DNA of 56,432 nucleotides from Sporosarcina sp. (lineage in GTDB: Bacteria; Bacillota; Bacilli; Bacillales_A; Planococcaceae): contig JAPFCR010000020.1 in assembly GCA_026169375.1 (NCBI GenBank), positions 1-56,432 on the forward strand. The letters are read 5' to 3'. The position numbers and the translations under genes are program-made. Positions 6,888 through 16,545 of the stretch are shown piece after piece. A model generated the notes under the pieces. The model ran no database searches, had not been told where the DNA came from, and was given only the letters and a program-made list of their open reading frames with translations. Each line of letters opens with the position of its first letter. Positions within the stretch are counted from its first letter, which is position 1.

Positions 6888-7835
6888 ATGCAATTACAAT
6901 TTTTAGGGACTGGTGCAGGTATGCCCTCTAAAATGAGAAATACATCCGCTTCACTTGTTAATTTAACCGCGGAAGGATATGGTTATTGGCTATTTGATTG
7001 CGGGGAAGCGACGCAACATCAAATTTTACACACTTCATTAAAACCACGAAAAATCGAGAAAATTTTCATTACCCATTTGCATGGTGATCATCTATTTGGT
7101 CTTCCAGGTTTATTGAGTTCCCGGTCATTTTTAGGTGGGGACGAACCACTTGACTTATATGGTCCGCCAGGGTTAAAAGAGTGGTTAGTAAAAACATTTG
7201 AAATGACAAATACACATTTAACTTACACTGTAAACTTTCATGAAATCAAAGAGGAAGGACTTCTTTTTGAAGACGCTCATTTTAAAGTGTTTGTGAAAGA
7301 GCTAGCGCATGTTGTACCTTCCTACGGATATCGAATCGAACAAAAACCGTTACTTGGAAAATTGCTCATCGATAAAGCTGTTGCAGCAGGCGTTCCACGA
7401 GGTCCACTTTTGCAAAAGTTAAAAGAAGGCCAAGATATCACATTAGAAAACGGTCATATTGTACGAAGTGAAGACGTCACAGGAGAATTACAAAAAGGCT
7501 TTACGATTGCGATTTTAGGAGATACAAAGTACTGTAAATCTGCAATTGAACTCGCTGAAAAAGCAGATATTGTTGTTCATGAAGCAACATTTGACAATAC
7601 AATGGGCGATTTAGCGAAAGAATACGGGCATGCAACAATTGGAGATGCCGCTCAAGTTGCGAAAGCAGCGAACGCCAAGACATTAATTGCCAATCACATT
7701 AGTGCTCGTTTTTTACCAAGCGATATTGAACATTTTAAACAGCAAGGTCAAGCAACTTTTGAGGCAATTTATGTCGCTGAAGATTTCACTTGTTTTGAAT
7801 GGCGAGACGACAAGTTAATCGAATTGAAGGATTAA
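6888..7835 (+). CDS. rnz: ribonuclease Z, 315 aa
   Basis: The tRNA 3'-processing endonuclease of the metallo-beta-lactamase fold. Family motifs: LGTGAGMPSKMRNTSA at the N-terminus, the zinc motif THLHGDHLFGLPGLL (residues about 62-76), LGDTKYC with its metal Asp, VHEATF, and the exosite-like region around residues 150-190. ATG 6888 follows GGGAGGTGC. Length matches B. subtilis Rnz (YqjK, 307 aa). It lies immediately behind dinB and is followed by a strong terminator. Confidence 0.95.
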   Translation: MQLQFLGTGAGMPSKMRNTSASLVNLTAEGYGYWLFDCGEATQHQILHTSLKPRKIEKIFITHLHGDHLFGLPGLLSSRSFLGGDEPLDLYGPPGLKEWLVKTFEMTNTHLTYTVNFHEIKEEGLLFEDAHFKVFVKELAHVVPSYGYRIEQKPLLGKLLIDKAVAAGVPRGPLLQKLKEGQDITLENGHIVRSEDVTGELQKGFTIAILGDTKYCKSAIELAEKADIVVHEATFDNTMGDLAKEYGHATIGDAAQVAKAANAKTLIANHISARFLPSDIEHFKQQGQATFEAIYVAEDFTCFEWRDDKLIELKD

Positions 7836-7836
7836 A

Positions 7837-7878
7837 AAAGCTCATCTTTACAATTGTTATGTAAAGATGAGCTTTTCA
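7837..7878. terminator. Rho-independent terminator, bidirectional
   Basis: AAAAGCTCATCTTTAC pairs with GTAAAGATGAGCTTTT between the convergent rnz and namA genes. The stem is 16 bp and perfect. Confidence 0.9.
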
Positions 7879-7888
7879 TGCTTCACGA

Positions 7889-8908
7889 CTAAAAAGTCCA
7901 ACCTCTCCCATAAGGTTTTGGCACGTCAAATGTCACGTTTAATTCTTTTGCGGCTGTATACGGCCAGTAAGGGTTTCGAAGTAATTCTCGTCCTAAAAAG
8001 ATCAAGTCTGCGCGATTATTTTTTAAGATTTCTTCAGCTTGAAGACCTGTCGTAATAAGCCCAACCGTTCCTGTTTCAATTTCAGCTTGTTGTTTAATGG
8101 TCTCAGAAAAAGGAACTTGATACCCCGGGAATGCATCGATATTTGCTAAAACAACCCCGCCAGAACTGACATCAATTAAGTCTACCGTTTGTTCTTTCAT
8201 CCATTTAACCATCTCGACATACTGTACTGCATTCATGCCGCCTTCTGTATACTCATGTGCTGAGATCCTCACAAACAATGGACCCGCCCATTCTGTACGA
8301 ACAACATCAATTATTTCTTTTAATAGACGGTAACGATTTTTCACTGAACCACCGTATCCGTCCGTTCGTTTATTTGTTAGCGGCGATAAAAATGAATTAA
8401 TTAAATAGCCGTGTGCTGCATGAATTTCAATGACATCAAACCCAGCATTTTTTGCTCGAACTGTCGCTTCTTTAAAGTTTTGAATAAATGTTTCGATATC
8501 TTTCTTCGTCATTTCAGCAGGTGTTTGATAACGGTCGCTAAAAGGAATTGCTGAAGGTGCAATATTCCTACCTTCGACTGTTGCTTTACGTCCTGCATGA
8601 GCAAGTTGAATGCCAGTTTTAGCACGATGTTGTTTCATTAAACGAACGACTTCTTTTAGGCCATCGACATGTGTATCATCCCATATCCCAAGATCTTCTG
8701 GAGAAATACGACCTTGTGGATGAACAGCTGTTGCTTCAACAATAATGAGGCCAACCTGCCCAACAGCGCGACTGGCATAATGGACTTTATGCCAATCTTC
8801 CACTTTTCCATCTTGTTTATGACTTGAATACATACACATAGGCGCCTGAACAATGCGGTTTTTAAATGTCACATCGCGTATTGTAAAAGGTTCAAATAAT
8901 TTTGCCAT
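7889..8908 (-). CDS. namA: NADPH dehydrogenase, old yellow enzyme family, 339 aa
   Basis: An FMN-dependent ene-reductase equivalent to B. subtilis YqjM. The Cys-x-Tyr pair near FMN is at [11 protein letters not shown] (C25, Y27), and the paired His of the active site are in [32 protein letters not shown] and the phosphate-binding [12 protein letters not shown] also match. The arginine-rich C-terminus (PKPYGRGW) fits the dimer-swapped arginine finger of YqjM. ATG 8908 follows GGAGGAAAT. It is 28 bases downstream of proC on the same strand and may be part of that transcript. Confidence 0.93.
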   Translation of the reverse strand: MAKLFEPFTIRDVTFKNRIVQAPMCMYSSHKQDGKVEDWHKVHYASRAVGQVGLIIVEATAVHPQGRISPEDLGIWDDTHVDGLKEVVRLMKQHRAKTGIQLAHAGRKATVEGRNIAPSAIPFSDRYQTPAEMTKKDIETFIQNFKEATVRAKNAGFDVIEIHAAHGYLINSFLSPLTNKRTDGYGGSVKNRYRLLKEIIDVVRTEWAGPLFVRISAHEYTEGGMNAVQYVEMVKWMKEQTVDLIDVSSGGVVLANIDAFPGYQVPFSETIKQQAEIETGTVGLITTGLQAEEILKNNRADLIFLGRELLRNPYWPYTAAKELNVTFDVPKPYGRGWTF

Positions 8909-8936
8909 AATATATTTCCTCCAAAATCAGTTATTC

Positions 8937-9758
8937 TTAATCTTTAGTTCTAGAGAGTTCAGCTAGTTCTTTTGAGCGTTTACGCGCCACATTGATACAA
9001 TTTCCAATCAATTCTTTAAAATGACCTGCTTTTAAAGCTTCTAATCCTGCAAATGTCGTACCATTTGGACTCGTCACATTTTCACGCAGTAAAGCAGGTT
9101 CTTCTTTTGTTTCCTTTAACATTGAAGTTGCACCTTCAAGTGTTTGAATAATAAGTGCTCGAGCAACTTCTTTTGATAATCCTTGTTCAATTGCACTTTC
9201 TTCAAATGCTTCTACCAAATAATATATATAAGCAGGGCCACTTCCAGATAAGGCGGTGACTGTATGAAGTGCATCTTCTTCTACATGCTCTACTAAGCCA
9301 ACAGCTTCTAGTAAAGTAATCATTTGTTTTTCAAGAGTTTCATCTACGGCATGATTAAATGCGATGCCAGTTGCAGATTTTCCGATAGTTGCAGATGTGT
9401 TTGGCATCGAGCGGGCAATTGGACGGACGCCTAAAGCTTGTTCGATTGTGTCAATTGTCACGCCTGCAATGACCGATAAAATAGCAGAATGATCATTTAA
9501 TAAAGGTTCAATTTCTCTCATCGCTTGATGCACATCTTGCGGTTTTGTTGCTAAAACAATGAGATCAGCTTCCTTTAGTTCTTGTCGATTCGCGCTCACA
9601 ATAGAAATTTGATATTGATTTTGTAACTGAAGCAGTCTTTGATCATCTACTTTGTTCATCACAAATATATTTTTTGACGGGACAACCGTCTCTTTTACTA
9701 ATCCTGAAATAATTGCTTCTGCCATTGAACCGGCACCTACAAAAATAATTTTATCCAT
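8937..9758 (-). CDS. proC: pyrroline-5-carboxylate reductase, 273 aa
   Basis: Catalyses the last step of proline synthesis, reducing pyrroline-5-carboxylate with NAD(P)H. The N-terminal Rossmann motif reads FVGAGSMAEAIISG, followed by LATKPQDVHQAM. The C-terminal helical domain carries the substrate signature ALSGSGPAYIYYLVEAFEE and TSPNGTTFAGLEAL. Start ATG 9758 follows GAGGAGTG. The gene sits behind a T-box leader with a proline specifier, so transcription should rise when proline tRNA is uncharged. The B. subtilis counterpart in this position is ProI (YqjO). No other proline gene is in the window. Confidence 0.95.
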   Translation of the reverse strand: MDKIIFVGAGSMAEAIISGLVKETVVPSKNIFVMNKVDDQRLLQLQNQYQISIVSANRQELKEADLIVLATKPQDVHQAMREIEPLLNDHSAILSVIAGVTIDTIEQALGVRPIARSMPNTSATIGKSATGIAFNHAVDETLEKQMITLLEAVGLVEHVEEDALHTVTALSGSGPAYIYYLVEAFEESAIEQGLSKEVARALIIQTLEGATSMLKETKEEPALLRENVTSPNGTTFAGLEALKAGHFKELIGNCINVARKRSKELAELSRTKD

Positions 9759-9796
9759 TTGACAACACTCCTCAAAATTAACGAATTCTATGATTT

Positions 9797-9998
9797 CAAA
9801 AAAAAATGCGTTTTCATCCTCTTTAATAAGGACGAAAACGCATATTTCCGCGATACCACCTAAATTTACTGTTCATCAGTACATCTCGTGCCACCAGTAA
9901 CGTGAGTGGGATCCGGCTATGTTTCCACAGCAGCTCGGAAGTAGGTTCAAAGAGGAGAGTGGGGAGTAGTTTTCAGCCGATGACTACAATCTCTTTTT
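9797..9998 (-). promoter_or_regulatory. T-box leader, proline specifier, with terminator
   Basis: On the minus strand the leader holds stem I starting near 9995 (AGAGATTGTAG), the specifier loop GAA-CCT-A with CCU at 9945-9943, and the antiterminator T-box AGGTGGTATCGCGG (9861-9848). A strong terminator follows, ATGCGTTTTCGTCC with GGATGAAAACGCAT and a T-run to 9797. CCU encodes proline, matching the proC gene downstream. In T-box regulation uncharged tRNA-Pro pairs with the specifier and stabilises the antiterminator. The specifier was read by eye. Confidence 0.92.
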
Positions 9999-10223
9999 TT
10001 CCATCACCTCTTTTACTCGTCTTCTTCAACGCTTAAAAGGTATAAAGCGAAAAAATGTCAGGAACGTTTCATTATTTATTGATTATGACATAGTCTGTAA
10101 ATTACGTCAAATTTGGAATCAGACAAAAAAACAGGTGACGAAAATCTTGAAAAGCTGTACAATATAATGAACATCTATTCATTTTCAGATGAATACTGGA
10201 TAGAACAGAAATGAGGGAATTTC

Positions 10224-11168
10224 ATGATTCATACAATTACAATCCCGACCCCATTTGCGGTTGGTAATGTGAATGCTTTTTTACTAAAAGGTGACGCGCT
10301 TTCTTTGTTTGATGCAGGTCCGAAAACCCCTGAAGCTTACGAAGCGCTAACTGCGGGACTGAAAGAAGTGGGTTATACATTTAAAGATATTGAACAAGTA
10401 TTTCTAACCCACCATCACCCAGATCATGCAGGGTGGATTGATGCGTTTGATGACGCAGAGATTTTAGGACACCCTTATAATGATTTATGGCTCAAACAAG
10501 ATCAAGCATTTATGGATTACCACGATGAATTTTACTTCACTCAACTAACAGAAGCAGGCGTACCTGAAAAGTACTTGAAATGGATTCAAACGATGAAAAA
10601 ACCGCTTATGTTTATGGGAGAACGGACGCTAGACAAGAAAATCCATGAAGGAGATCAACTCCCCGGACATCACGGGTGGAAAGCATTTGAAACACTTGGG
10701 CATGCGCAAAGTCATCTCGTGTTTTGGCATGAAAAAACGAAGGAGATGATTGGGGGAGATTTACTTCTAGGTAAAGTATCCTCTAATCCCATTATTGAGC
10801 CGCCCGCTAAACGAGATGGCACACGGCCGGAGTCTCTTTTACAATATAATGCCTCATTAAAAAGACTTTTAACAATCCCCATAAAGAATGTCTACGCAGG
10901 TCATGGGGAAGTTATAACAAATAGCCATCCTTTAGTGGAAGAACGTCTTCTTCAACAACATAACCGAGCGATACGAGTATATGAAATGTTAGCAAGTGGT
11001 CCACAGACTGCTTTTGAATTAACAAAAAAATTATTCCCAGTAGTTTATGAGAAAGAATTAGGTCTAACATTATCGGAAACGATTGGGCAAGTTGATTATC
11101 TACTCGATCAAGAAATGATTGTTAAAAAGCGTACAGAAAATGGTGTATGCCTATATGAACAACAATAA
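10224..11168 (+). CDS. yqjP: MBL-fold metallohydrolase, YqjP-like, 314 aa
   Basis: The metallo-beta-lactamase motif is seen as FLTHHHPDHAGW (residues about 67-78), with further ligands in LGHAQSHLVFW, IGGDLLLG and VYAGHGEV. The C-terminal 90 residues contain a winged-helix-like region (YEMLASGPQTAFELTKKLF) seen in lactamase-like proteins of the YqjP/LACTB2 type. Substrate unknown. ATG 10224 follows GAGGGAAT. It overlaps the next gene by 14 bases, as with yqjP-yqjQ in B. subtilis, so the two are co-transcribed. Confidence 0.88.
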   Translation: MIHTITIPTPFAVGNVNAFLLKGDALSLFDAGPKTPEAYEALTAGLKEVGYTFKDIEQVFLTHHHPDHAGWIDAFDDAEILGHPYNDLWLKQDQAFMDYHDEFYFTQLTEAGVPEKYLKWIQTMKKPLMFMGERTLDKKIHEGDQLPGHHGWKAFETLGHAQSHLVFWHEKTKEMIGGDLLLGKVSSNPIIEPPAKRDGTRPESLLQYNASLKRLLTIPIKNVYAGHGEVITNSHPLVEERLLQQHNRAIRVYEMLASGPQTAFELTKKLFPVVYEKELGLTLSETIGQVDYLLDQEMIVKKRTENGVCLYEQQ

Positions 11169-11910
11169 AACAGTTCTAATTACCGGGGCAACGAGCGGCG
11201 TTGGTTATGCGATCACCCATAAACTCCTAATGGAAGGTTATACAATTTGGGCTACCGGAAGAAATCAATCGGTTCTTGCAGAGTTAGAAAGACACGGCGC
11301 AATAATAATTCAAGCAGACTTGTCACAAACTGAAGAGCTAGACCGTATACTTTTAGCAATTGATACACCTGATATTGTCATTTTCTCGGCAGGTGTAGGC
11401 ACGTTCGCATATACATATGAAGCAACTGATGAGGATATAGAAAATACAATGGACGTCAATGTCCTCGTGCCGATGCAGTTAACACGACGACTTCTTCCAC
11501 GTATGATGGCAAAAAACAATGGCCAACTCATTTACATTGGTTCGCAAGCGGGAAAAGTAGCCACGCCAAAAGCTTCAGTCTATGCAGCATCTAAACATGC
11601 ACTTATCGGTTATACAAATGCCTTACGTTTAGAACTAAAAGACTTTAATATACCTGTCACAACAATTCATCCTGGTCCGATTGATACGCCGTTTTTAGAT
11701 TTAGCAGACGAAACTGGTGATTATCGCACTTCGGTTCATCGACATTTATTGCCCGTAGAAACAGTTGTTAATGCAATTTGTCAAGCGATAAAAAAGCCAG
11801 TTCGAGAAGTCAATTTACCATGGTATATGGGCATTACGAGTAAATTATATGCACTCATGCCAAGTTTCATCGAACGAGTTGGGCATAAGTTCTTTTTTAA
11901 AAAAGAATAA
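11155..11910 (+). CDS. yqjQ: short-chain dehydrogenase/reductase, YqjQ-like, 251 aa
   Basis: A classical SDR oxidoreductase. The cofactor motif is TVLITGATSGVGYA at the N-terminus, NADP(H)-type ATGRN follows strand 2, IVIFSAGVG replaces NNAG, and the catalytic Ser-Tyr-Lys is in YIGSQAGKVATPKASVYAASKHAL. HPGPIDTPF follows. A TTG at 11119 is also open, but the family starts just before the first strand, so I choose ATG 11155, inside the end of yqjP. Its ribosome site is weak, consistent with translational coupling. Substrate unknown. Confidence 0.88.
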   Translation: MNNNKTVLITGATSGVGYAITHKLLMEGYTIWATGRNQSVLAELERHGAIIIQADLSQTEELDRILLAIDTPDIVIFSAGVGTFAYTYEATDEDIENTMDVNVLVPMQLTRRLLPRMMAKNNGQLIYIGSQAGKVATPKASVYAASKHALIGYTNALRLELKDFNIPVTTIHPGPIDTPFLDLADETGDYRTSVHRHLLPVETVVNAICQAIKKPVREVNLPWYMGITSKLYALMPSFIERVGHKFFFKKE

Positions 11911-12035
11911 GCTTGAGGGGCTTTTAATCTTCCTAAAGCTCTAAACAAAAGTAACGAGGATATCTAATAAGTTCTAAAATAAATCGGGTATTGAAAAATG
12001 TATAAATTTCTTTACCTGATTTATTTCTATCTAGT

Positions 12036-12115
12036 TTTAACTTGATTCAGCAGAATTCCCCCACATCTATAAGTGGCGGGATGAATGCCAAAAAAGGTAC
12101 TTTCAATCAGAGGGA
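12036..12115 (+). repeat. Dispersed repeat module A, copy 1
   Basis: About 80 bases nearly identical to 56292-56370: TTTAACTTGATTCAGCAG, then CCCCCAC-N8-GTGGCGGG hairpin, GATGAATGCC, AAAAGGTAC, and TTTCAATCAGAGGGA. Copy 1 differs by one A-to-T change in the loop and a small change near GCC. Its right end runs into the terminator of the next gene. The TTTCAATCAG end resembles the first hairpin of the repeats at 22.4 and 28.5 kb. It lies 125 bases beyond yqjQ. Confidence 0.75.
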
Positions 12116-12140
12116 CTGACAATATAGACAGTCCCTTTTT
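12111..12140. terminator. Rho-independent terminator
   Basis: AGGGACTG pairs with CAGTCCCT, followed by TTTTAAGG on the plus strand. It lies between yqjQ with its repeat and the convergent nitronate monooxygenase gene, just before that gene's stop codon. Confidence 0.7.
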
Positions 12141-12145
12141 AAGGT

Positions 12146-13108
12146 TTATTTAACGAGCTCGAATAGTCGTTTCTTCGCTGCATGATATTCCCGGTCAAAC
12201 TGATCAATTAATGTTCGTGTAGGAGTGACTTCTTTAATCGCGCCAATCCCTTGTCCGCTTCCCCAAATATCTCTCCATGCTTTTGCACCAGACTCCCCAA
12301 AATCCATTTTCGACGGATCACTTTCTGGTAAATTATCCGGATCTAGCCCTGCCGCTTCAATAGACGGTTTCAAATAGTTCCCGTGAACACCAGTAAATAA
12401 ATTGCTATAAACAATATCATCAGACGTACAATCGACAATCGCTTGTTTATAGGCTTCAGGCGCTCGTGCTTCTTCCGTTGCGATAAATGGTGATCCAATA
12501 TAAGCAAAATCAGCTCCCATTGCTTCTGTTGCTAAAATGGAATCACCGGTTGAAATAGAACCTGATAAAGCAAGCGGGCCATCAAACCATTCACGAATTT
12601 CTTGTATGAGTGCAAATGGACTTTTTACCCCAGCATGTCCACCAGCGCCCGTCGCGACCGCGATTAAACCATCCGCCCCTTTGTCAATGGCTTTACGTGC
12701 AAATGTGTTGTTAATGACATCGTGGAGCACAACACCCCCGTAGCTATGTGCTGCGTCGAATACTTCTTCACGTGCACCTAAAGAAGTAATCATCAGTGGC
12801 ACTTTGTATTTCACACATAATTGCAGATCTTCCTCCAGCCTTTTGTTTGAACGATGCACGATCTGGTTAATGGCAAACGGTGCAGCTGGACGATCTGGGT
12901 TTTTCGCATTATACGACGCAAGTTCTTCTGTGATTTCTGCAAGCCACTCGTCTAGTTGAGCGGCGGGTCTTGCATTTAATGCGGGCATAGACCCGATAAT
13001 TCCTGCTTTACACTGTTCAATAACAAGCTTTGGATTGCTAATAATAAACATCGGTGCGCCAATGACGGGTAAACGTAAATTTTGAAGTATTGCTGGCATG
13101 TTTGACAA
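12146..13108 (-). CDS. nitronate monooxygenase family protein, 320 aa
   Basis: An FMN-binding TIM-barrel enzyme of the nitronate monooxygenase family, which oxidises propionate-3-nitronate and related nitroalkanes. The N-terminus has RLPVIGAPMFIISNPKLV followed by GIIGSMPALN, the core has the family motif VATGAGGHAG, and the phosphate-binding region is ALSGSISTGDSILATEAMGADFAYIGSPF. TTG at 13108 has GGGGGAA upstream; ATG 13099 is an alternative. It is monocistronic. The physiological substrate cannot be deduced. Confidence 0.88.
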   Translation of the reverse strand: MSNMPAILQNLRLPVIGAPMFIISNPKLVIEQCKAGIIGSMPALNARPAAQLDEWLAEITEELASYNAKNPDRPAAPFAINQIVHRSNKRLEEDLQLCVKYKVPLMITSLGAREEVFDAAHSYGGVVLHDVINNTFARKAIDKGADGLIAVATGAGGHAGVKSPFALIQEIREWFDGPLALSGSISTGDSILATEAMGADFAYIGSPFIATEEARAPEAYKQAIVDCTSDDIVYSNLFTGVHGNYLKPSIEAAGLDPDNLPESDPSKMDFGESGAKAWRDIWGSGQGIGAIKEVTPTRTLIDQFDREYHAAKKRLFELVK

Positions 13109-13258
13109 ATAATTTCCCCCATTTCCTTACTCAATAAAAAGTATAATCAACCTTAGTCGCTTTTTATAGAATATAACGACTAATTAGAATATAACTTATT
13201 AAAGTATATTTGTATAGCGAATAATGAGATTAACAAGAAAGGAAGAGCGTGATAAAGA

Positions 13259-13306
13259 AAAAAGATGCCTAATCGCTATGAATGTCAGCAGTTAGGCATC
13301 TTTAAG
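13259..13306. terminator. Rho-independent terminator
   Basis: AAAGATGCCTAA pairs with TTAGGCATCTTT with A-rich and T-rich flanks. On the minus strand it closes ilvA. Confidence 0.85.
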
Positions 13307-13311
13307 TTTTA

Positions 13312-14580
13312 TTAAATTAATAATTCGAATAAAGTACTATCTTTATTAACTTCTTTGTATTCAAATCCTAGTTCATTCATTCTGTCGATTAATCCACCGT
13401 AGTCATCACTGTCTTTCAGTTCGATTCCAACGAGGCCTGGACCGCTTTCTTTATTGTTTTTCTTTGTATATTCGAACGTTGTAATATCATCATTTGGTCC
13501 AAGTACATTATCCAGAAATTGTCTGAGCGCGCCGGCACGTTGCGGGAAGTTGACAATGAAATAATAAAGAAGCCCTTCATAAATGAGAGACTTTTCTTTA
13601 ATCTCTTGCATACGCCCAATGTCATTGTTGCCGCCACTAATGACGCAAACAATCGATTTCCCTTTAATTTCTTCTTTATAAAAATCAAGCGCAGCAATCG
13701 GAAGTGCTCCTGCAGGTTCAGCTATGATTGCATGTAAATTATATAAATCTAAAATTGTAGAACAAACTTTTCCTTCTGGAATCGAAATGATATCCGTTAA
13801 ATACTTCTGGCAAACATCATAGGTTTGTTGACCTGCACATTGTACAGCAGCGCCGTCTACAAACTTATCAATCGAAGGTAAAAGCGTTGTCTTGCCTTGA
13901 TCGAATGCAGCTTTCATACTTGCTGCTCCAGCAGGTTCAACCCCAATCATTTTAGTTGTAGGGGAAACACTTTTTATGTACGTGCTAATGCCAGAGATTA
14001 AACCACCACCGCCAATGCTTGCGAAGACATAATCGATGGGCTCTTCAATATCATTCATCACTTCAACTGCAACTGTACCTTGTCCTGCCATAATGTCTAC
14101 GTCATCAAATGGATGGATAAATGTTTTATCTTCCGCTATTGTAAATTCCATTGCTGATTTGAAAGAATCATCGAATGTATCTCCAGTTAGGACGATTTCA
14201 ATCGAATCGCGGCCAAACATTTTTACTTGATGAACTTTTTGTTTCGGCGTTGTCTGTGGCATGAAAATTGTTCCTTGAATGTCTAATTGCGCACAAGCAT
14301 AGGCAACTCCTTGCGCATGATTTCCAGCACTTGCGCAGACAATCCCTTTTTCACGAGCACTTTTCTCTACTTTCTTCACTTTGTAATAAGCACCACGTAA
14401 CTTAAAAGAACGTACGTATTGTAAATCTTCTCTTTTTATATAAATATCACACGCATACTTCTCAGAAAGTTGTTCGTTTCTTTGTAAAGGTGTATGTGTG
14501 ACGACGTCTTTTAATAAATGATAGGCTTTCAATATGTCTTCAACATGAAGTTGATCTGCTTCCGTTTCTTTCATTGTCAT
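13312..14580 (-). CDS. ilvA: threonine ammonia-lyase (threonine dehydratase), 422 aa
   Basis: A PLP enzyme converting threonine to 2-oxobutanoate, first step of isoleucine synthesis. The PLP lysine is in VRSFKLRGAYYK, the substrate loop is CASAGNHAQGVAYA, and the phosphate loop is SIGGGGLISG. The C-terminal ACT-like regulatory domain (residues about 330-422) includes FPQRAGALRQFLDNVLGPNDDI. A longer frame opens at 14655, but ATG 14580 follows ACGGAGGG and gives 422 residues, the length of B. subtilis IlvA. No T-box is visible upstream. It is divergent from the ABC exporter genes. Confidence 0.94.
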   Translation of the reverse strand: MTMKETEADQLHVEDILKAYHLLKDVVTHTPLQRNEQLSEKYACDIYIKREDLQYVRSFKLRGAYYKVKKVEKSAREKGIVCASAGNHAQGVAYACAQLDIQGTIFMPQTTPKQKVHQVKMFGRDSIEIVLTGDTFDDSFKSAMEFTIAEDKTFIHPFDDVDIMAGQGTVAVEVMNDIEEPIDYVFASIGGGGLISGISTYIKSVSPTTKMIGVEPAGAASMKAAFDQGKTTLLPSIDKFVDGAAVQCAGQQTYDVCQKYLTDIISIPEGKVCSTILDLYNLHAIIAEPAGALPIAALDFYKEEIKGKSIVCVISGGNNDIGRMQEIKEKSLIYEGLLYYFIVNFPQRAGALRQFLDNVLGPNDDITTFEYTKKNNKESGPGLVGIELKDSDDYGGLIDRMNELGFEYKEVNKDSTLFELLI

Positions 14581-14787
14581 ATAAATTCCCTCCGTTACAT
14601 TCTGTAAACATTTATCCATTATAGCATGAATAAATAACCTTTTGTGAATGTTCACATAAATTCCTTTGTAAGAATTATTTCAGAAGTCGAATATTTTAAA
14701 ACACGTATCTTTCATATTATTCGAATCTTTGGTAAACTATGAGGAAAATGATAAAGAGATTATTTAGTAGAAAAGTAGGGGAGTTAG

Positions 14788-16545
14788 GTGAAAGTATTAC
14801 TACAGCTTCGTTGGTTTTTCAAACAACAAAAAAAGCAATATATCATTGGAGTTGGCGCACTCGTTCTTGTATCAATCCTTCAATTATTTCCACCGAAAAT
14901 TATCGGATTAATCGTCGATGCGATTACAGAAGGAACGCTAACTTCTTCTGAGTTAATAAAGTGGCTCGTGATTTTAGCGCTTGCAGGAATCTTCATGTAT
15001 ATCGCGCGTTACTACTGGCGTGTTATGATTTTTGGGTCTTCCGTTTTATTATCCCGAACAATGCGAGAAAGATTATTTAATCATTTTACACGCATGTCAC
15101 CATCTTTCTATCAAAAAAGACGTGTCGGAGATTTAATGGCTCATGCGACAAATGATATTAATGCCGTCCAACAAACTGCAGGAATGGGTGTTTTAACGCT
15201 AGTTGATTCGCTTGCGACAGGTGGATTTGTAATTTTAACAATGGCTCTGACGATTAATTGGAAGTTAACATTAATTACTTTAATACCACTGCCGTTTATG
15301 ATTTTTTTAACGAGTTATTATGGTCGTTTATTAAGAGAGAGATTCCGTTTTGCACAGGAAGCTTTTTCGGACTTAAATGATAAAACACAAGAAAGTATTA
15401 CAGGAATTGAAGTCATTAAAACATTTGGTCAACAAAAAGAAGATATTGAAGACTTTACAAATCTATCTTCTGATGTGGTTGATAAAAATATGCGCGTTGC
15501 GAGAGTGGATGCATTATTTGATCCAACAATTACCGGAATTTTTGCCGTTTCTTATATTTTATCCTTTTTCTTTGGGACAAAGTTTATTATCGCAGGTGAA
15601 ATGTCTATTGGAGATATGATCGCATTTAGCACTTATTTAGGACTACTCGTTTGGCCGATGTTAGCCATTGGTTTTTTATTTAATATTGTTGAACGTGGAA
15701 ATGCGTCTTACACACGTATTTCGGAGTTATTGGCGATTGAGCCTAATATTAAAGATATGCCCGGAGCGATTAGCGAGCGTCCAAAAGGAGATTTACTCGT
15801 TGATATTGAATCATTTACGTTTCCTGGGGATGAAACCGCTGCATTAAAAGATGTTCATTTTACAGTAAAAAAAGGAGAGACATTAGGTATTGTTGGGCGA
15901 ACGGGTGCCGGAAAGACTGCGATTTTAAAACTACTCCTTCGTCAGTTCGAAGGGTATAAAGGAAAGATTGTCTACGGAGAACACCTGATTAACCATTACA
16001 AACAACAAAGCTTACGAGCAGCGATTGGTTATGTCCCACAAGATCACTTTTTATTTTCGACAACGATTGCCGAAAATATTGCTTTTACGGATCCTAACAT
16101 CTCAAAAGAAAAAGTCTATGAAGCTGCGAAACTTTCACAAATTCATGAAGATATTCTTGGATTAACAAAAGGATATGACACAGTTGTTGGAGAAAGAGGC
16201 GTTTCCTTATCAGGTGGTCAACAGCAAAGGGTATCGATTGCGCGTGCTTTAATCATGAAACCAGAATTATTAATTTTAGATGATTCTTTATCTGCAGTCG
16301 ATGCACGTACCGAAGAAGCGATTTTAAAAGCACTCAAAGAAGCAAGAACAGATGAAACAACCATTATTACGTCCCATCGACTCAGTGCAATCCAACATGC
16401 GCATCAAATTATCGTGATGGATGAAGGAACCATTGCAGAAGCAGGGACACATGAAGAACTGCTTAGAATGGACGGAAAATACAAGGAAATGTATGACTTA
16501 CAACAGCTAGAAGTGTTGGTTGAACGAGGAGGTGGGAGCGAGTGA
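14788..16545 (+). CDS. bmrC: heterodimeric ABC exporter subunit, BmrC/YheI-like, 585 aa
   Basis: A type IV ABC half-exporter: six membrane helices in residues about 15-310, then an ATPase domain. Walker A is GRTGAGKTA, the Q-loop VPQDHF, the signature LSGGQQQR, and Walker B LLILDDSLSAVDA. The residue after Walker B is Asp instead of the catalytic Glu, the mark of the degenerate subunit of heterodimeric multidrug exporters such as BmrCD. Length equals B. subtilis YheI (585 aa). GTG start at 14788 follows GGGGAG. It overlaps the partner gene by one base. Drug substrates are inference. Confidence 0.9.
   Translation: MKVLLQLRWFFKQQKKQYIIGVGALVLVSILQLFPPKIIGLIVDAITEGTLTSSELIKWLVILALAGIFMYIARYYWRVMIFGSSVLLSRTMRERLFNHFTRMSPSFYQKRRVGDLMAHATNDINAVQQTAGMGVLTLVDSLATGGFVILTMALTINWKLTLITLIPLPFMIFLTSYYGRLLRERFRFAQEAFSDLNDKTQESITGIEVIKTFGQQKEDIEDFTNLSSDVVDKNMRVARVDALFDPTITGIFAVSYILSFFFGTKFIIAGEMSIGDMIAFSTYLGLLVWPMLAIGFLFNIVERGNASYTRISELLAIEPNIKDMPGAISERPKGDLLVDIESFTFPGDETAALKDVHFTVKKGETLGIVGRTGAGKTAILKLLLRQFEGYKGKIVYGEHLINHYKQQSLRAAIGYVPQDHFLFSTTIAENIAFTDPNISKEKVYEAAKLSQIHEDILGLTKGYDTVVGERGVSLSGGQQQRVSIARALIMKPELLILDDSLSAVDARTEEAILKALKEARTDETTIITSHRLSAIQHAHQIIVMDEGTIAEAGTHEELLRMDGKYKEMYDLQQLEVLVERGGGSE

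Noticed and set aside
9941..9948. T-box specifier read as CUA (leucine) instead of CCU (proline)
   Set aside because: The usual GAA-codon-A spacing and the proC gene downstream both favour CCU.
14739..14951. Small leader ORF for the ABC exporter (BmrB-like)
   Set aside because: The frame runs deep into the exporter gene and shows no attenuator structure or separate stop before it.
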